Assembly (NCBI GenBank): GCA_910587465.1 | Contig: CAJUMS010000028.1 | Location: 1 to 30,735, forward strand | Direction of reading: 5' to 3' | Source of the DNA: an uncultured Oscillospiraceae bacterium | GTDB taxonomy: Bacteria > Bacillota > Clostridia > Oscillospirales > Ruminococcaceae | Length of the DNA: 30,735 nt | In this document: positions 16,620 to 23,399 of the stretch, piece after piece | Layout: each line of letters opens with the position of its first letter | How positions within the stretch are numbered: position 1 is the first letter of the stretch | Translations under genes and position numbers: made by a program | The notes under the pieces: generated by a model | What the model saw: the letters and a program-made list of their open reading frames with translations, nothing else | Database searches by the model: none | Told to the model about the DNA's origin: nothing

Positions 16620-17381
16620 TTAATATCCTTTTTCTGTGAGTAGCTTTTCAAATTTCTTTTCCGATAGTATTTCGTGCGTTATAAATTCGCCGTTGTAAAA
16701 CAACGAAAATGTTGTAAACGGGGACGGCGCGTTTTGAGCCTGTTCCGCCGTATCGATATGAATCACGTGAATCTCCGCGCCCTTTGCCTTTGCCATTTCT
16801 TCAAGAATAGGCACATACTTTGCGGTAAACGGACACTGGTTTGTATAGTACAGCGCAAATCCGTCCGGCTTATCTGTATGCGCCATGTCCTTAACGCACG
16901 GTTTAAAACGGGGCTTATCCGCGCCCTTGTCAAACGGAAGGTACATCAACTCGAAATACGGGCTTGCCGTATCGGCAGTTTCAAAGCCTTTGTATTTCAG
17001 ATACTTCGGGTCGGACAAAAATCCAAGCTTCCTCCCGGAGGAAAGAACGACAAGCCCCTTTTTGCCCTTGGTTTTGCTGTCACGTATACATTCTTCCAGC
17101 AGAAGATTGGAATTTCCCTGCCCCTTGAGCTGCCCTGAAACCCACAAACAGTCGATATACATATAATCGTCCGCGTCAATGGGCGCCCAAGCGTATTCGG
17201 CGGGAATATACTCGATAAAACATTTTCCGCGAATGTCGCCTTTAAGAAACACAAGCCCCTCGTCAAGGCGCTGCCTAAGCCAAGCCTTTTTCGACGATAC
17301 CTGACAGTCCTTATTATTTGATATAGCGCAGCATATATGCTCTTGATCGAGGTTTTTCGAAGATATTCTTACAAGCTCCAA
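16620..17381 (-). CDS. YoaP-like GNAT acetyltransferase with C-terminal thioredoxin-like domain
   Basis: A 253-residue protein with a TTG start at 17381: AAGGAG lies 6 bases upstream, overlapping the thrS stop. The frame is open further upstream inside thrS, but that part is antisense-free overlap with no start signal. The acetyl-CoA loop is in VSGQLKGQGNSNLLLEECI (81-99). The C-terminal part from about 175 contains YYTNQCPFTAKYVP (179-192). This is the YoaP domain, a thioredoxin-like segment with a single cysteine in CPFT. Length equals Bacillus YoaP (about 251). Function is not established; acetyl transfer is inferred from the fold. Ten bases separate it from thrS. Confidence 0.85.
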   Translation of the reverse strand: MELVRISSKNLDQEHICCAISNNKDCQVSSKKAWLRQRLDEGLVFLKGDIRGKCFIEYIPAEYAWAPIDADDYMYIDCLWVSGQLKGQGNSNLLLEECIRDSKTKGKKGLVVLSSGRKLGFLSDPKYLKYKGFETADTASPYFELMYLPFDKGADKPRFKPCVKDMAHTDKPDGFALYYTNQCPFTAKYVPILEEMAKAKGAEIHVIHIDTAEQAQNAPSPFTTFSLFYNGEFITHEILSEKKFEKLLTEKGY

Positions 17382-17391
17382 TGTCTTCTCC

Positions 17392-19326
17392 TTATCTTGC
17401 CTTTTCCGCATTCTCCATGACGATCTTCGTGATGATGTCGTCAAGCGGAGACGCGCCCAGATCACCGTCCTTGCGCGAACGCAGCGAAACGGTGTTGTCC
17501 TCGACCTCCTTGTCGCCGACAATAAAGAAGTACGGTATCTTCTCGAGCTGCGCCTGACGTATCTTGTAGCCGATCTTCTCGTTGCGGTTGTCCACGGTCA
17601 CGCGTATGCCTAGATCGTCAAGCCGCTTTGCTATGCCCTCGCCGTAATCCTTTGCGCGGTCGGTAACGGGGAGTATACGAACCTGCTCGGGCGACATCCA
17701 CAGCGGCAGGGCGCCCGCATATTTCTCGATAAGGTACGCCAGTGTTCTCTCATAGCAGCCGAGCGACGTGCGGTGAATGATATACGGACGGCGCTTCGAA
17801 CCGTCAACGTCGACATATTCCATACCGAACTGCTCCGCAAGAAGCTGGTCTACCTGAATGGTGACGATCGTATCCTCCTTACCGAAAACGTTGTGATACT
17901 GGATATCAAGCTTAGGACCGTAGAACGCCGCCTCATCTATGCCGATAGTGTAATCAACGCCCAGATCGTCAAGTATCTTGCCCATAATGGTCTGCGCCTC
18001 GTCCCACTGCTCGGGAGTGCCGATATACTTTTCGGTGTTGTTGGGATCCCACTGCGAGAAGCGGAACGTGCAGTCTTCGAGCATGCCCACGGTATCGAGC
18101 ATATACTTTGCAAGCTCCAGACAGCCCTTGAATTCCTCCTCAAGCTGTTCGGGACGGAGGATATAGTGACCCTCGGAAATGGTGAACTGACGAACGCGGA
18201 TAAGTCCGTGCATTTCGCCCGAGTCCTCGTTGCGGAACAGCGTGGAGGTTTCCGTAAGGCGCATGGGCAGGTCGCGGTAGGAGCGCTGACGGTTCAAAAA
18301 TACCTGATATTGGAACGGGCAGGTCATCGGGCGCAGCGCAAAGCATTCTTTGGTCTCGTCGTTCGGGTCGCCGAGGACGAACATTCCGTCCAGATAGTGA
18401 TCCCAGTGCCCCGAGATCTTGTACAGCTCGCGCTTAGCCATATACGGCGTTTTGGTAAGCTGACAGCCGCGCTTTGCCTCAACGTCCTCCACCCAGCGCT
18501 GAAGTATCTGAATGACCTTAGCTCCCTTTGGTAAGAGTATGGGCAGACCCTGACCGATATAATCAACGGTGGTGAAATATTCCAGTTCGCGGCCGAGCTT
18601 GTTGTGATCGCGCTTTTTCGCTTCTTCTACGCGCTCGAGATACGCGTTAAGCTCGTCCTTGGACGGGAACGCGCAGCCGTAGATACGGGTGAGCATTTTA
18701 TTTTTCTCAGAGCCGCGCCAGTAAGCGCCCGTAACGGAGGTGAGCTTGTAAGCCTTTATCGACGACGTGCTCATCATATGCGGACCCGCGCACAGGTCGG
18801 TAAAATCTCCCTGCTTGTAGAACGAGATAGGCTCTCCCTTGTCCGCATGCTCTTTGCAAAGCTCGACCTTGTACGGCTCGCCCTGCTCCTCAAGGTACTT
18901 TATAGCTTCGTCTGGAGACATCGTGAACGCTTCAATCTTGATACTCTCCTTGACGATCTTCTTCATTTCGGATTCTATTTTGGTAAGAGTTTCGGAGGTA
19001 AACGGCTCACTGGTGTCGAAATCGTAGTAAAAGCCGTTGTCGATAGCGGGACCTATCGCCAGTTTTGTCGCGGGGAACAGGCGCTTTACAGCCTGTGCAA
19101 GTACGTGCGAGGCGGTATGGTTGAACGCGCGTTTGCCCTGCTCGTCCTCAAATGTGAGCAAATTCAGCGTGCAGTCCCTGTCAAGGCAAGTTCGCATATC
19201 GCAGACCTCGCCGTCGATCTCCGCCGCACAGGCGGTCTTGGCAAGCCCCAGCTCCCGCGCGATGTCAAACGCCGACATACCCGCGTCAAATTCCCTGACT
19301 TCTCCGTTTTTCAATGTTACTTTCAT
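17392..19326 (-). CDS. thrS: Threonyl-tRNA synthetase
   Basis: A 644-residue enzyme that charges tRNA-Thr. A TGS domain spans 1-60. The editing domain has HTASH (70-74) and the later DLCAGPH zinc-type motif. The class II catalytic core includes ALRPMTCPFQ (zinc Cys), FRNEDSGEMHGLIRVRQF (motif 2) and HRTSLGCYERTLAYLIE (motif 3). The anticodon-binding domain starts near 550 (VTDRAKDYGEGIAKRL). The segment after motif 2 reads TISEGHYIL instead of the common QDDAHIF but keeps the histidine ligand. Length is normal. It heads a four-gene operon. No T-box leader is visible, although the promoter-to-start distance is only about 85 bases. Confidence 0.97.
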   Translation of the reverse strand: MKVTLKNGEVREFDAGMSAFDIARELGLAKTACAAEIDGEVCDMRTCLDRDCTLNLLTFEDEQGKRAFNHTASHVLAQAVKRLFPATKLAIGPAIDNGFYYDFDTSEPFTSETLTKIESEMKKIVKESIKIEAFTMSPDEAIKYLEEQGEPYKVELCKEHADKGEPISFYKQGDFTDLCAGPHMMSTSSIKAYKLTSVTGAYWRGSEKNKMLTRIYGCAFPSKDELNAYLERVEEAKKRDHNKLGRELEYFTTVDYIGQGLPILLPKGAKVIQILQRWVEDVEAKRGCQLTKTPYMAKRELYKISGHWDHYLDGMFVLGDPNDETKECFALRPMTCPFQYQVFLNRQRSYRDLPMRLTETSTLFRNEDSGEMHGLIRVRQFTISEGHYILRPEQLEEEFKGCLELAKYMLDTVGMLEDCTFRFSQWDPNNTEKYIGTPEQWDEAQTIMGKILDDLGVDYTIGIDEAAFYGPKLDIQYHNVFGKEDTIVTIQVDQLLAEQFGMEYVDVDGSKRRPYIIHRTSLGCYERTLAYLIEKYAGALPLWMSPEQVRILPVTDRAKDYGEGIAKRLDDLGIRVTVDNRNEKIGYKIRQAQLEKIPYFFIVGDKEVEDNTVSLRSRKDGDLGASPLDDIITKIVMENAEKAR

Positions 19327-19415
19327 AATAAATTCCTTTCCGATAGGCTATACGAACGCCTAACCGTTTATAATACAGACTGCTGTCTGTGCGTAAGATA
19401 TAAATACGCAATTAT

Positions 19416-19444
19416 ATTCTACATCTTTTCACGGAAAAAGTCAA
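19416..19444 (-). promoter_or_regulatory. Sigma-A promoter of the thrS operon
   Basis: On the minus strand: TTGACT (19439-19444), a 17-base spacer and TAGAAT (19416-19421). The leader of about 80 bases is too short for a T-box, and no AGGGTGG-type antiterminator sequence is present. Confidence 0.75.
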
Positions 19445-19494
19445 GCGCATTATAGTCAAATTCGTGGTTTTTTGATGAAAATTAGGAAAAGCTC

Positions 19495-19523
19495 TTGACA
19501 TTTCCGGAAAAATGAAGTAAAAT
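19495..19523 (+). promoter_or_regulatory. Sigma-A promoter of the structured RNA
   Basis: TTGACA (19495-19500), a 17-base spacer and TAAAAT (19518-19523). It diverges from the thrS promoter, with about 50 bases between the -35 boxes. No protein-coding gene with a start signal follows before the terminator at 19837-19883. Confidence 0.85.
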
Positions 19524-19529
19524 ATAGTT

Positions 19530-19884
19530 GGAAGGGAATATCCCGACCAGTTGCTTTTCCGAAACGGCAAAGGTTCAAGGAATTTCAGCTTTGAAGCGCC
19601 GAAAATCGAATAGGTTTTCAGCTGTCACAACCTTGCGGAAAAGTCCCTTCGTAAGGAGAGGCGCGGGGCGGCTGTATTTCACGAAGCAATGCTAGGAGGA
19701 ACGGCACATATTCAATTAACGCAGCGATCGGTTTCTAGCGCGATACGATACGGTAAACCGAGCGGGGACGTTCAGGCTCACCGTGCCGATTGGGTAAACC
19801 TGCTGATTAGGCGTTATCTTATACAAACAGCACAGAGGGGCTGTATCACGAAAGCAAGAAGCGATCGCGATACAGCCCCTTTTC
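19530..19884 (+). ncRNA. Candidate structured noncoding RNA, about 350 nt, class not identified
   Basis: A complete transcription unit: consensus promoter, no credible ORF, strong terminator. The 5' domain closes with GAAGGGA (19531-19537) pairing TCCCTTC (19644-19650). Inside it CTTTTCCG (19554-19561) pairs CGGAAAAG (19636-19643), and AAGGTT (19570-19575) pairs AACCTT (19629-19634). A competing GGGA-ATA-TCCC hairpin at 19534-19544 could displace the closing helix. The 3' domain holds GCTAG/CTAGC (19691-19695 with 19735-19739) and ACGGT/ACCGT enclosing GAGC/GCTC (19750-19784). GGTAAACC occurs twice (about 19752 and 19793). It lacks the signatures of RNase P RNA, tmRNA and SRP RNA. I could not compare it with the raiA, 6S or other Clostridial RNA motifs, so assignment to a known class remains possible. 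Confidence 0.7.
19837..19883 (+). terminator. Rho-independent terminator of the structured RNA
   Basis: An 11-bp stem, GGGGCTGTATC (19837-19847) with GATACAGCCCC (19869-19879), is followed by TTTTC. An upstream copy of GGCTGTAT (19670-19677) can pair with the same 3' arm. A weaker GC hairpin with a pyrimidine tract near 19922-19941 may be a backup. Confidence 0.88.
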
Positions 19885-19949
19885 GACGGTATATTCACGC
19901 ATAAAATTAAGCGTTCAAGAGAGGCGAGCCGCCTTTCCTTTTTCGTTTC

Positions 19950-19992
19950 ATAGAAAATTTCGGTGTCAAGCGTAGTCGCTCGACACCGAAAT
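19950..19992 (-). terminator. Terminator of the ferredoxin gene
   Basis: Arms ATTTCGGTGTC (19957-19967) and GACACCGAAAT (19982-19992) extend after one mismatch by AGCG/CGCT around a 4-base loop. On the minus strand the stem is followed by TTTTC. It lies about 50 bases after the ferredoxin stop. Confidence 0.82.
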
Positions 19993-20044
19993 ACTTCTGT
20001 ACCACACGCACCCTAACACTTGAGTGCTTTTTATGTAGCTTGAA

Positions 20045-20212
20045 TTAGGCCTGGGGAGCGCCAACAGGGCAGGTGCCTGCGCAAGCGCCGCAGTCGATGC
20101 AAGCGTCAGCGTCTATAACGTACTTGCCGTCGCCCTCGGAAATTGCGTTTACGGGGCAGCCGTCTGCGCAAGCGCCGCAAGCGATGCACTCATCGGAAAT
20201 CTGATATGCCAT
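20045..20212 (-). CDS. 2x[4Fe-4S] bacterial ferredoxin
   Basis: A 55-residue protein too short for many gene callers. Two CxxCxxCxxxCP motifs are intact: Cys9, 12, 15, 19 and Cys38, 41, 44, 48. They bind two [4Fe-4S] clusters in the clostridial-type ferredoxin fold, a low-potential electron carrier for anaerobic enzymes. GGAGG lies 9 bases before the ATG. It is monocistronic, with its own promoter upstream and terminator downstream. No partner oxidoreductase lies beside it, so its electron partner is not indicated. Confidence 0.95.
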   Translation of the reverse strand: MAYQISDECIACGACADGCPVNAISEGDGKYVIDADACIDCGACAGTCPVGAPQA

Positions 20213-20261
20213 AGTAAATTACCTCCTGATTTGTATTGCACACCTAAGTGTATCACTTTAT

Positions 20262-20289
20262 ATTTTAGCATATTTTCAAAAAAAATCAA
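20262..20289 (-). promoter_or_regulatory. Promoter of the ferredoxin gene
   Basis: On the minus strand: TTGATT (20284-20289), a 16-base spacer and TAAAAT (20262-20267), with an extended TGC before the -10 box. A near-palindrome ACACCTAAGTGT (20240-20251, plus strand) lies just after the expected transcription start. Confidence 0.7.
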
Positions 20290-20396
20290 GTCTAAATTCG
20301 GAGAAATTTGCCGCTTGCTTTTGTACAATTTTGCTTAGTTGCCGCTAACTTTCCGCAAAGCCGCCGTTTATTTTAAACCGCGGCGCAAAAGCGCTG

Positions 20397-20425
20397 TTGC
20401 AATTTGACGGAAAATAGTGTATAAT
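20397..20425 (+). promoter_or_regulatory. Promoter upstream of the zinc-ribbon gene and darA-holB
   Basis: TTGCAA (20397-20402), a 17-base spacer and TATAAT (20420-20425). A second TATAAT overlaps at 20425-20430. The expected transcription start near 20432 excludes the in-frame TTG at 20430 as a start codon. Confidence 0.72.
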
Positions 20426-20462
20426 ATAATTGGAGTATTATACCGTGCGAGAAGGTGGCGCT

Positions 20463-21221
20463 ATGCTGAAACGAGAAAAGAGTATCTGTCCATGCTGCGG
20501 AAAGCCGCTGGTGCTTATGGGAAAAGTCCTCGGCGATAAATATCACGAATTTAACCTTGGAGAGAGACACACCGTAGCAAGCGAATACAAAGAAAGGTTT
20601 GAAAGGGACAAGATTTGGGGCAGCGGAGTAAATATGTACTGCTGCGAGTGCGGCGTCAGGATAAAGCTTCTGGACGATCCGTTTTTGGTGTTGGAAACTG
20701 CTTCGTTTCTTATAGTAACTGTATTTTTTATAGCTTCCGTTATTGCGGCGCTGATAGGAACAAACATTATTCCGATGGCTTTGCCCATGACAATTACTGC
20801 CGAGATCGTTCTGCTTATTTGGGCAGTGGCACGGCGAAACAATATAATGAAATACAAGAGCAACTTTACGTTCGCCGATGAAGCTATCCCGATATTTGAC
20901 GGGGAATTCGACTATGAGCCGAACATACGCGCGGCGGCAGAGCTTACAGAAAAGCAAAGAAAATATATCCGTTCGGGAAACATATTTGAAATGGAGCTTT
21001 TTTCCTCTCGGGTATTTCTGTACCTGATAAGCTTTCGGCGGAGCGGCTCGGTGTGCGAGCTTGAGCTTCGGTTCTGCGGCACGTCTGACGACGCGGAAAG
21101 ATACGCGCGTTTTCTCAAAAACGCGGAAAAGCCCGTAACGCTCCCGCTGACGTTTGAGGGAAAGCCCGCCGGCACAGCGGAGGTCACGGAAATTTACGAA
21201 AACAAAGACCGAGGTCTTTAA
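20463..21221 (+). CDS. Zinc-ribbon membrane protein of unknown function
   Basis: A 252-residue protein. The start at 20463 has AAGGTGG about 5 bases upstream and follows the promoter correctly. The N-terminus carries CPCCGK (9-14) and later CCECG (about 60), a two-knuckle zinc ribbon. Two membrane helices follow at about 80-102 and 103-125. The remaining 125 residues form a soluble domain, with ELRFCGTSDDAERYARFL near 205, that looks like an alpha/beta fold. I do not recognise a family. It precedes darA by 38 bases and probably shares its transcript. Confidence 0.75.
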   Translation: MLKREKSICPCCGKPLVLMGKVLGDKYHEFNLGERHTVASEYKERFERDKIWGSGVNMYCCECGVRIKLLDDPFLVLETASFLIVTVFFIASVIAALIGTNIIPMALPMTITAEIVLLIWAVARRNNIMKYKSNFTFADEAIPIFDGEFDYEPNIRAAAELTEKQRKYIRSGNIFEMELFSSRVFLYLISFRRSGSVCELELRFCGTSDDAERYARFLKNAEKPVTLPLTFEGKPAGTAEVTEIYENKDRGL

Positions 21222-21259
21222 TATAAACTTAGCCGAAACGGCTTAAACAGGAGGACAAT

Positions 21260-21583
21260 ATGAAACTGATATTTGCTATCATCAACAACGACGACAGTCA
21301 CGCGGTGCAGTCCGCGCTGACCAAGAGCGGCTTTCAGGCGACAAAGCTCGCCTCGTCGGGCGGCTTTCTCATGGCTGGCAACACCACCTTTATGATATGC
21401 TCGGAGGACGACAAGCTCGACGAGATTATCGACATTATCAAGGAGCATTCCCACAAGCGCCAGCAGTTCGTGCCGAATTCCTCCGCGTACAGCTCGGGAG
21501 CGTACACCAGCTTCCCCGTAGAGGTAACGGTCGGCGGCGCTACGGTATTCATAACTAACATAGAAAGATTTGAAAAGGTATGA
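21260..21583 (+). CDS. darA: Cyclic-di-AMP receptor DarA (PII-like, PstA/YaaQ)
   Basis: A 107-residue protein that matches the DarA family across its length: KLIFAIINNDDS at the start, TKLASSGGFLMAGNTTFM at 28-45 (the ligand-binding Thr and Gly-rich loop) and PVEVTVGGATVFI near the end. The trimeric PII-like protein binds cyclic di-AMP between subunits. Its downstream effect is still poorly known. GGAGG precedes the ATG. It overlaps holB by 4 bases (ATGA), matching the ancestral darA-holB neighbourhood, although yaaR between them is missing. Confidence 0.95.
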   Translation: MKLIFAIINNDDSHAVQSALTKSGFQATKLASSGGFLMAGNTTFMICSEDDKLDEIIDIIKEHSHKRQQFVPNSSAYSSGAYTSFPVEVTVGGATVFITNIERFEKV

Positions 21584-22527
21584 AATTATACGGAAAAGAC
21601 GGTTTAAAGGCGCGGCTCGACGGCATAGCCGCAAAGGGCAGACTCCCCCACGCTATCCTGCTGTCGGGTCACGAGGGCTGCGGAAAAAAGTCCTTGGCAA
21701 GGTATATCGCGCAGCTGTTTCTTTGTGAAAACAACGCTTGCGGACAGTGCGCGACCTGCCACAATATTGAGCGTGACGGTCACCCCGACGTTATCTTTGT
21801 GAAGTCTCAATGCGATGGAAAATACTCTATGGACAAGTTTCGCACAGTTATGCGCGGAACGGTCATAAAGCCCAACAACGGAGACTTGAAAGTATACGTT
21901 TTCGAGGAAGCCGACACCATGCTCCCGCAACACCTTAACGCGCTCTTAAAGCTGATCGAGGAGCCGCCCGAGCATCTGAGGTTCATCTTCACCTGCGAGA
22001 ACACGAGCCTTATCCCCGAGACGGTATTGTCGCGCGTGACCGAGTTCGAGGTTCCCGACACGGGCGTGCAAGACTGCATACAGTGCCTTGCCGACGGCGG
22101 CGTTGACCATAAACAGGCAAATGAACTTTCGGAGATGTTCGCGGGAAATATCGCGAAATGCCGCGCAGTACTGGACGGCGGCAACGAGCTGAAGCTTATC
22201 GAGACCGCGCAGAAAGCCGCTGCGGCTATCGGCAGACGTGACAAATTCGGCGTTGCGGCGGCGCTGGCGGAGCAATCCGGCAGAGCCGAGTCCGCACAAG
22301 TCATGGAGTATCTTTCAAGAATAATCCGCGACGCGCTGGCGATAAAGTGCGGCGGCGAGGCGGAGTTTTTCGGCAGAAAAGAATCAAAAAAAATTGCAGA
22401 GAGCTTTTCCGAAAGCGAGATATTGACAATGCTCGACACATCGTTTGAGGTAACCGAAAACGAGATATACAACCTCAACTTGTCCCTTACGGCGGCGTAT
22501 TTCACCTCGAAAATTTTCGGAGGATAA
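21580..22527 (+). CDS. holB: DNA polymerase III delta' subunit
   Basis: A 315-residue clamp-loader subunit. Walker A-like GHEGCGKKS is at 30-38. The four-cysteine zinc module is Cys49, 54, 57 and 60 (CENNACGQCATC). VYVFEEADTML at 105-115 is the Walker B region, and TCENTSLIPETVLSRV at 138-153 is the sensor/arginine region. Here SRV replaces the SRC of many homologs. It acts with gamma/tau and delta to load the sliding clamp. Its start overlaps the darA stop. The decayed lipoprotein gene follows directly. Confidence 0.94.
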   Translation: MKLYGKDGLKARLDGIAAKGRLPHAILLSGHEGCGKKSLARYIAQLFLCENNACGQCATCHNIERDGHPDVIFVKSQCDGKYSMDKFRTVMRGTVIKPNNGDLKVYVFEEADTMLPQHLNALLKLIEEPPEHLRFIFTCENTSLIPETVLSRVTEFEVPDTGVQDCIQCLADGGVDHKQANELSEMFAGNIAKCRAVLDGGNELKLIETAQKAAAAIGRRDKFGVAAALAEQSGRAESAQVMEYLSRIIRDALAIKCGGEAEFFGRKESKKIAESFSESEILTMLDTSFEVTENEIYNLNLSLTAAYFTSKIFGG

Positions 22528-22529
22528 TA

Positions 22530-22794
22530 TTAAAATATATACTTGTACTATTGATAGCGCTGTTTGCAACAGTGCTTTCGGATTGTAACAGCGGCGAGCC
22601 GCCGAGCGTTCCCGACTATCACATCAGAAAAGCTAGTCGACTGCTTTGTGACCGAGAATGACGGAAGGGTGATCCGCGGAAGACATTTTGTCACCGAATA
22701 TGATGGCAGTTGCAGAATATCCCGCGAGTCGGAGTAACGGATAGAGAACGGCGAGGAGCATCTTGTCTCGTGCTCGGAATACGAGTATTTATGA
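22530..22794 (+). pseudogene. Decayed small lipoprotein gene
   Basis: After holB, one frame reads a signal-peptide-like LKYILVLLIALFATVLSDC with a lipobox-like LSDC, then NSGEPPSVPDYHI. Near 22623 the reading shifts +1 to SEKLVDCFVTENDGRVIRG and runs to a stop at 22735. The same frame then continues with RIENGEEHLVSCSEYEYL to TGA 22792-22794. No start codon is present (ATA or TTA where ATG is expected). A missing start, a frameshift and an internal stop together indicate a pseudogene of about 88 residues. Confidence 0.65.
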
Positions 22795-22810
22795 TATATT
22801 TATTAAGGTG

Positions 22811-22839
22811 TTTACAAATCGTAAAAAAAGTGGTATAAT
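22811..22839 (+). promoter_or_regulatory. Promoter upstream of the unknown gene and ricT
   Basis: TTTACA (22811-22816), a 17-base spacer and TATAAT (22834-22839). The -10 box abuts an ATG at 22840, which therefore cannot be the translation start; the next in-frame ATG at 22888 has a proper binding site. Confidence 0.8.
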
Positions 22840-22887
22840 ATGAAAAGACGGCTTATGAACTTCGTACAGCCGCGGGAGGTTTTTAAT

Positions 22888-23379
22888 ATGAAAAACGGTG
22901 AGAAAGGCGGAAGAAAAAAGAGCTTCGGCTTTGTGCTGGAAAACAGCGATACGCGCAGACTTATTTTTCGGTTTTATCCCGAGGAGTCGCATATCCACGG
23001 GTTTCACGACTTCTGTCCGTCAAAGTGGGAGGAGGTCTATAAAACGTATTACTGCTGGAAGATATGCATCGACGAGAACGGCATGAAAACCTCGTTTGGC
23101 TCGTACAGCGACGAGGACTGCTGTTTTATGAACTACGTCTGCGTTATCAACGAGCTTATTGAAAACGCGAAGGATGACAGGCGCGAGGTGCGGTCTCTCA
23201 GCGGTATCAGCTGGAATATTTCTTACCGCAAGCGCGCGGGGGATTATATCGAGTTCGGGCTATGGACGCACGAGAATATCGGATACCGTTTCAGACTGGA
23301 CGTAGGAACGGCAAAACGGTTCGCGGATTTTCTTGAAAAGGTCGACGAGTATATGATGAAACACAGCGAGCCGATGTAA
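22888..23379 (+). CDS. Hypothetical protein upstream of ricT
   Basis: A 163-residue soluble protein starting at 22888 behind GGGAGG. The N-terminus is basic (MKNGEKGGRKKS), followed by mixed alpha/beta sequence rich in aromatic residues (FRFYPEESHIHGFHDF, YKTYYCWKICID) and a helical C-terminus (AKRFADFLEKVDEYMMKH). No known motif is recognised. It lies 20 bases before ricT under a shared promoter. Confidence 0.75.
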   Translation: MKNGEKGGRKKSFGFVLENSDTRRLIFRFYPEESHIHGFHDFCPSKWEEVYKTYYCWKICIDENGMKTSFGSYSDEDCCFMNYVCVINELIENAKDDRREVRSLSGISWNISYRKRAGDYIEFGLWTHENIGYRFRLDVGTAKRFADFLEKVDEYMMKHSEPM

Positions 23380-23399
23380 TAAAGAATAAAAGGAGAATT

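Noticed and set aside
19330..19440. T-box riboswitch before thrS
   Set aside because: No AGGGTGG-type box, and the leader is too short.
18604..19455. Long plus-strand open frame opposite thrS
   Set aside because: It lies antisense to the unmistakable thrS gene, has no family features and reflects biased codon use on the other strand.
19530..19884. RNase P RNA, tmRNA or SRP RNA
   Set aside because: The universal GAGGAAAGTCC of RNase P, the tRNA-like ends of tmRNA and the GGAAGGAAGCAGC-type loop of SRP RNA are absent.
19689..19904. 71-codon open frame inside the structured RNA
   Set aside because: It has no ribosome binding site before its ATG and runs through the terminator stem; the composition is not protein-like.
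21226..21246. Small hairpin AGCCG-AAA-CGGCT before darA
   Set aside because: Only five base pairs and no T-run; insufficient for a terminator or riboswitch call.
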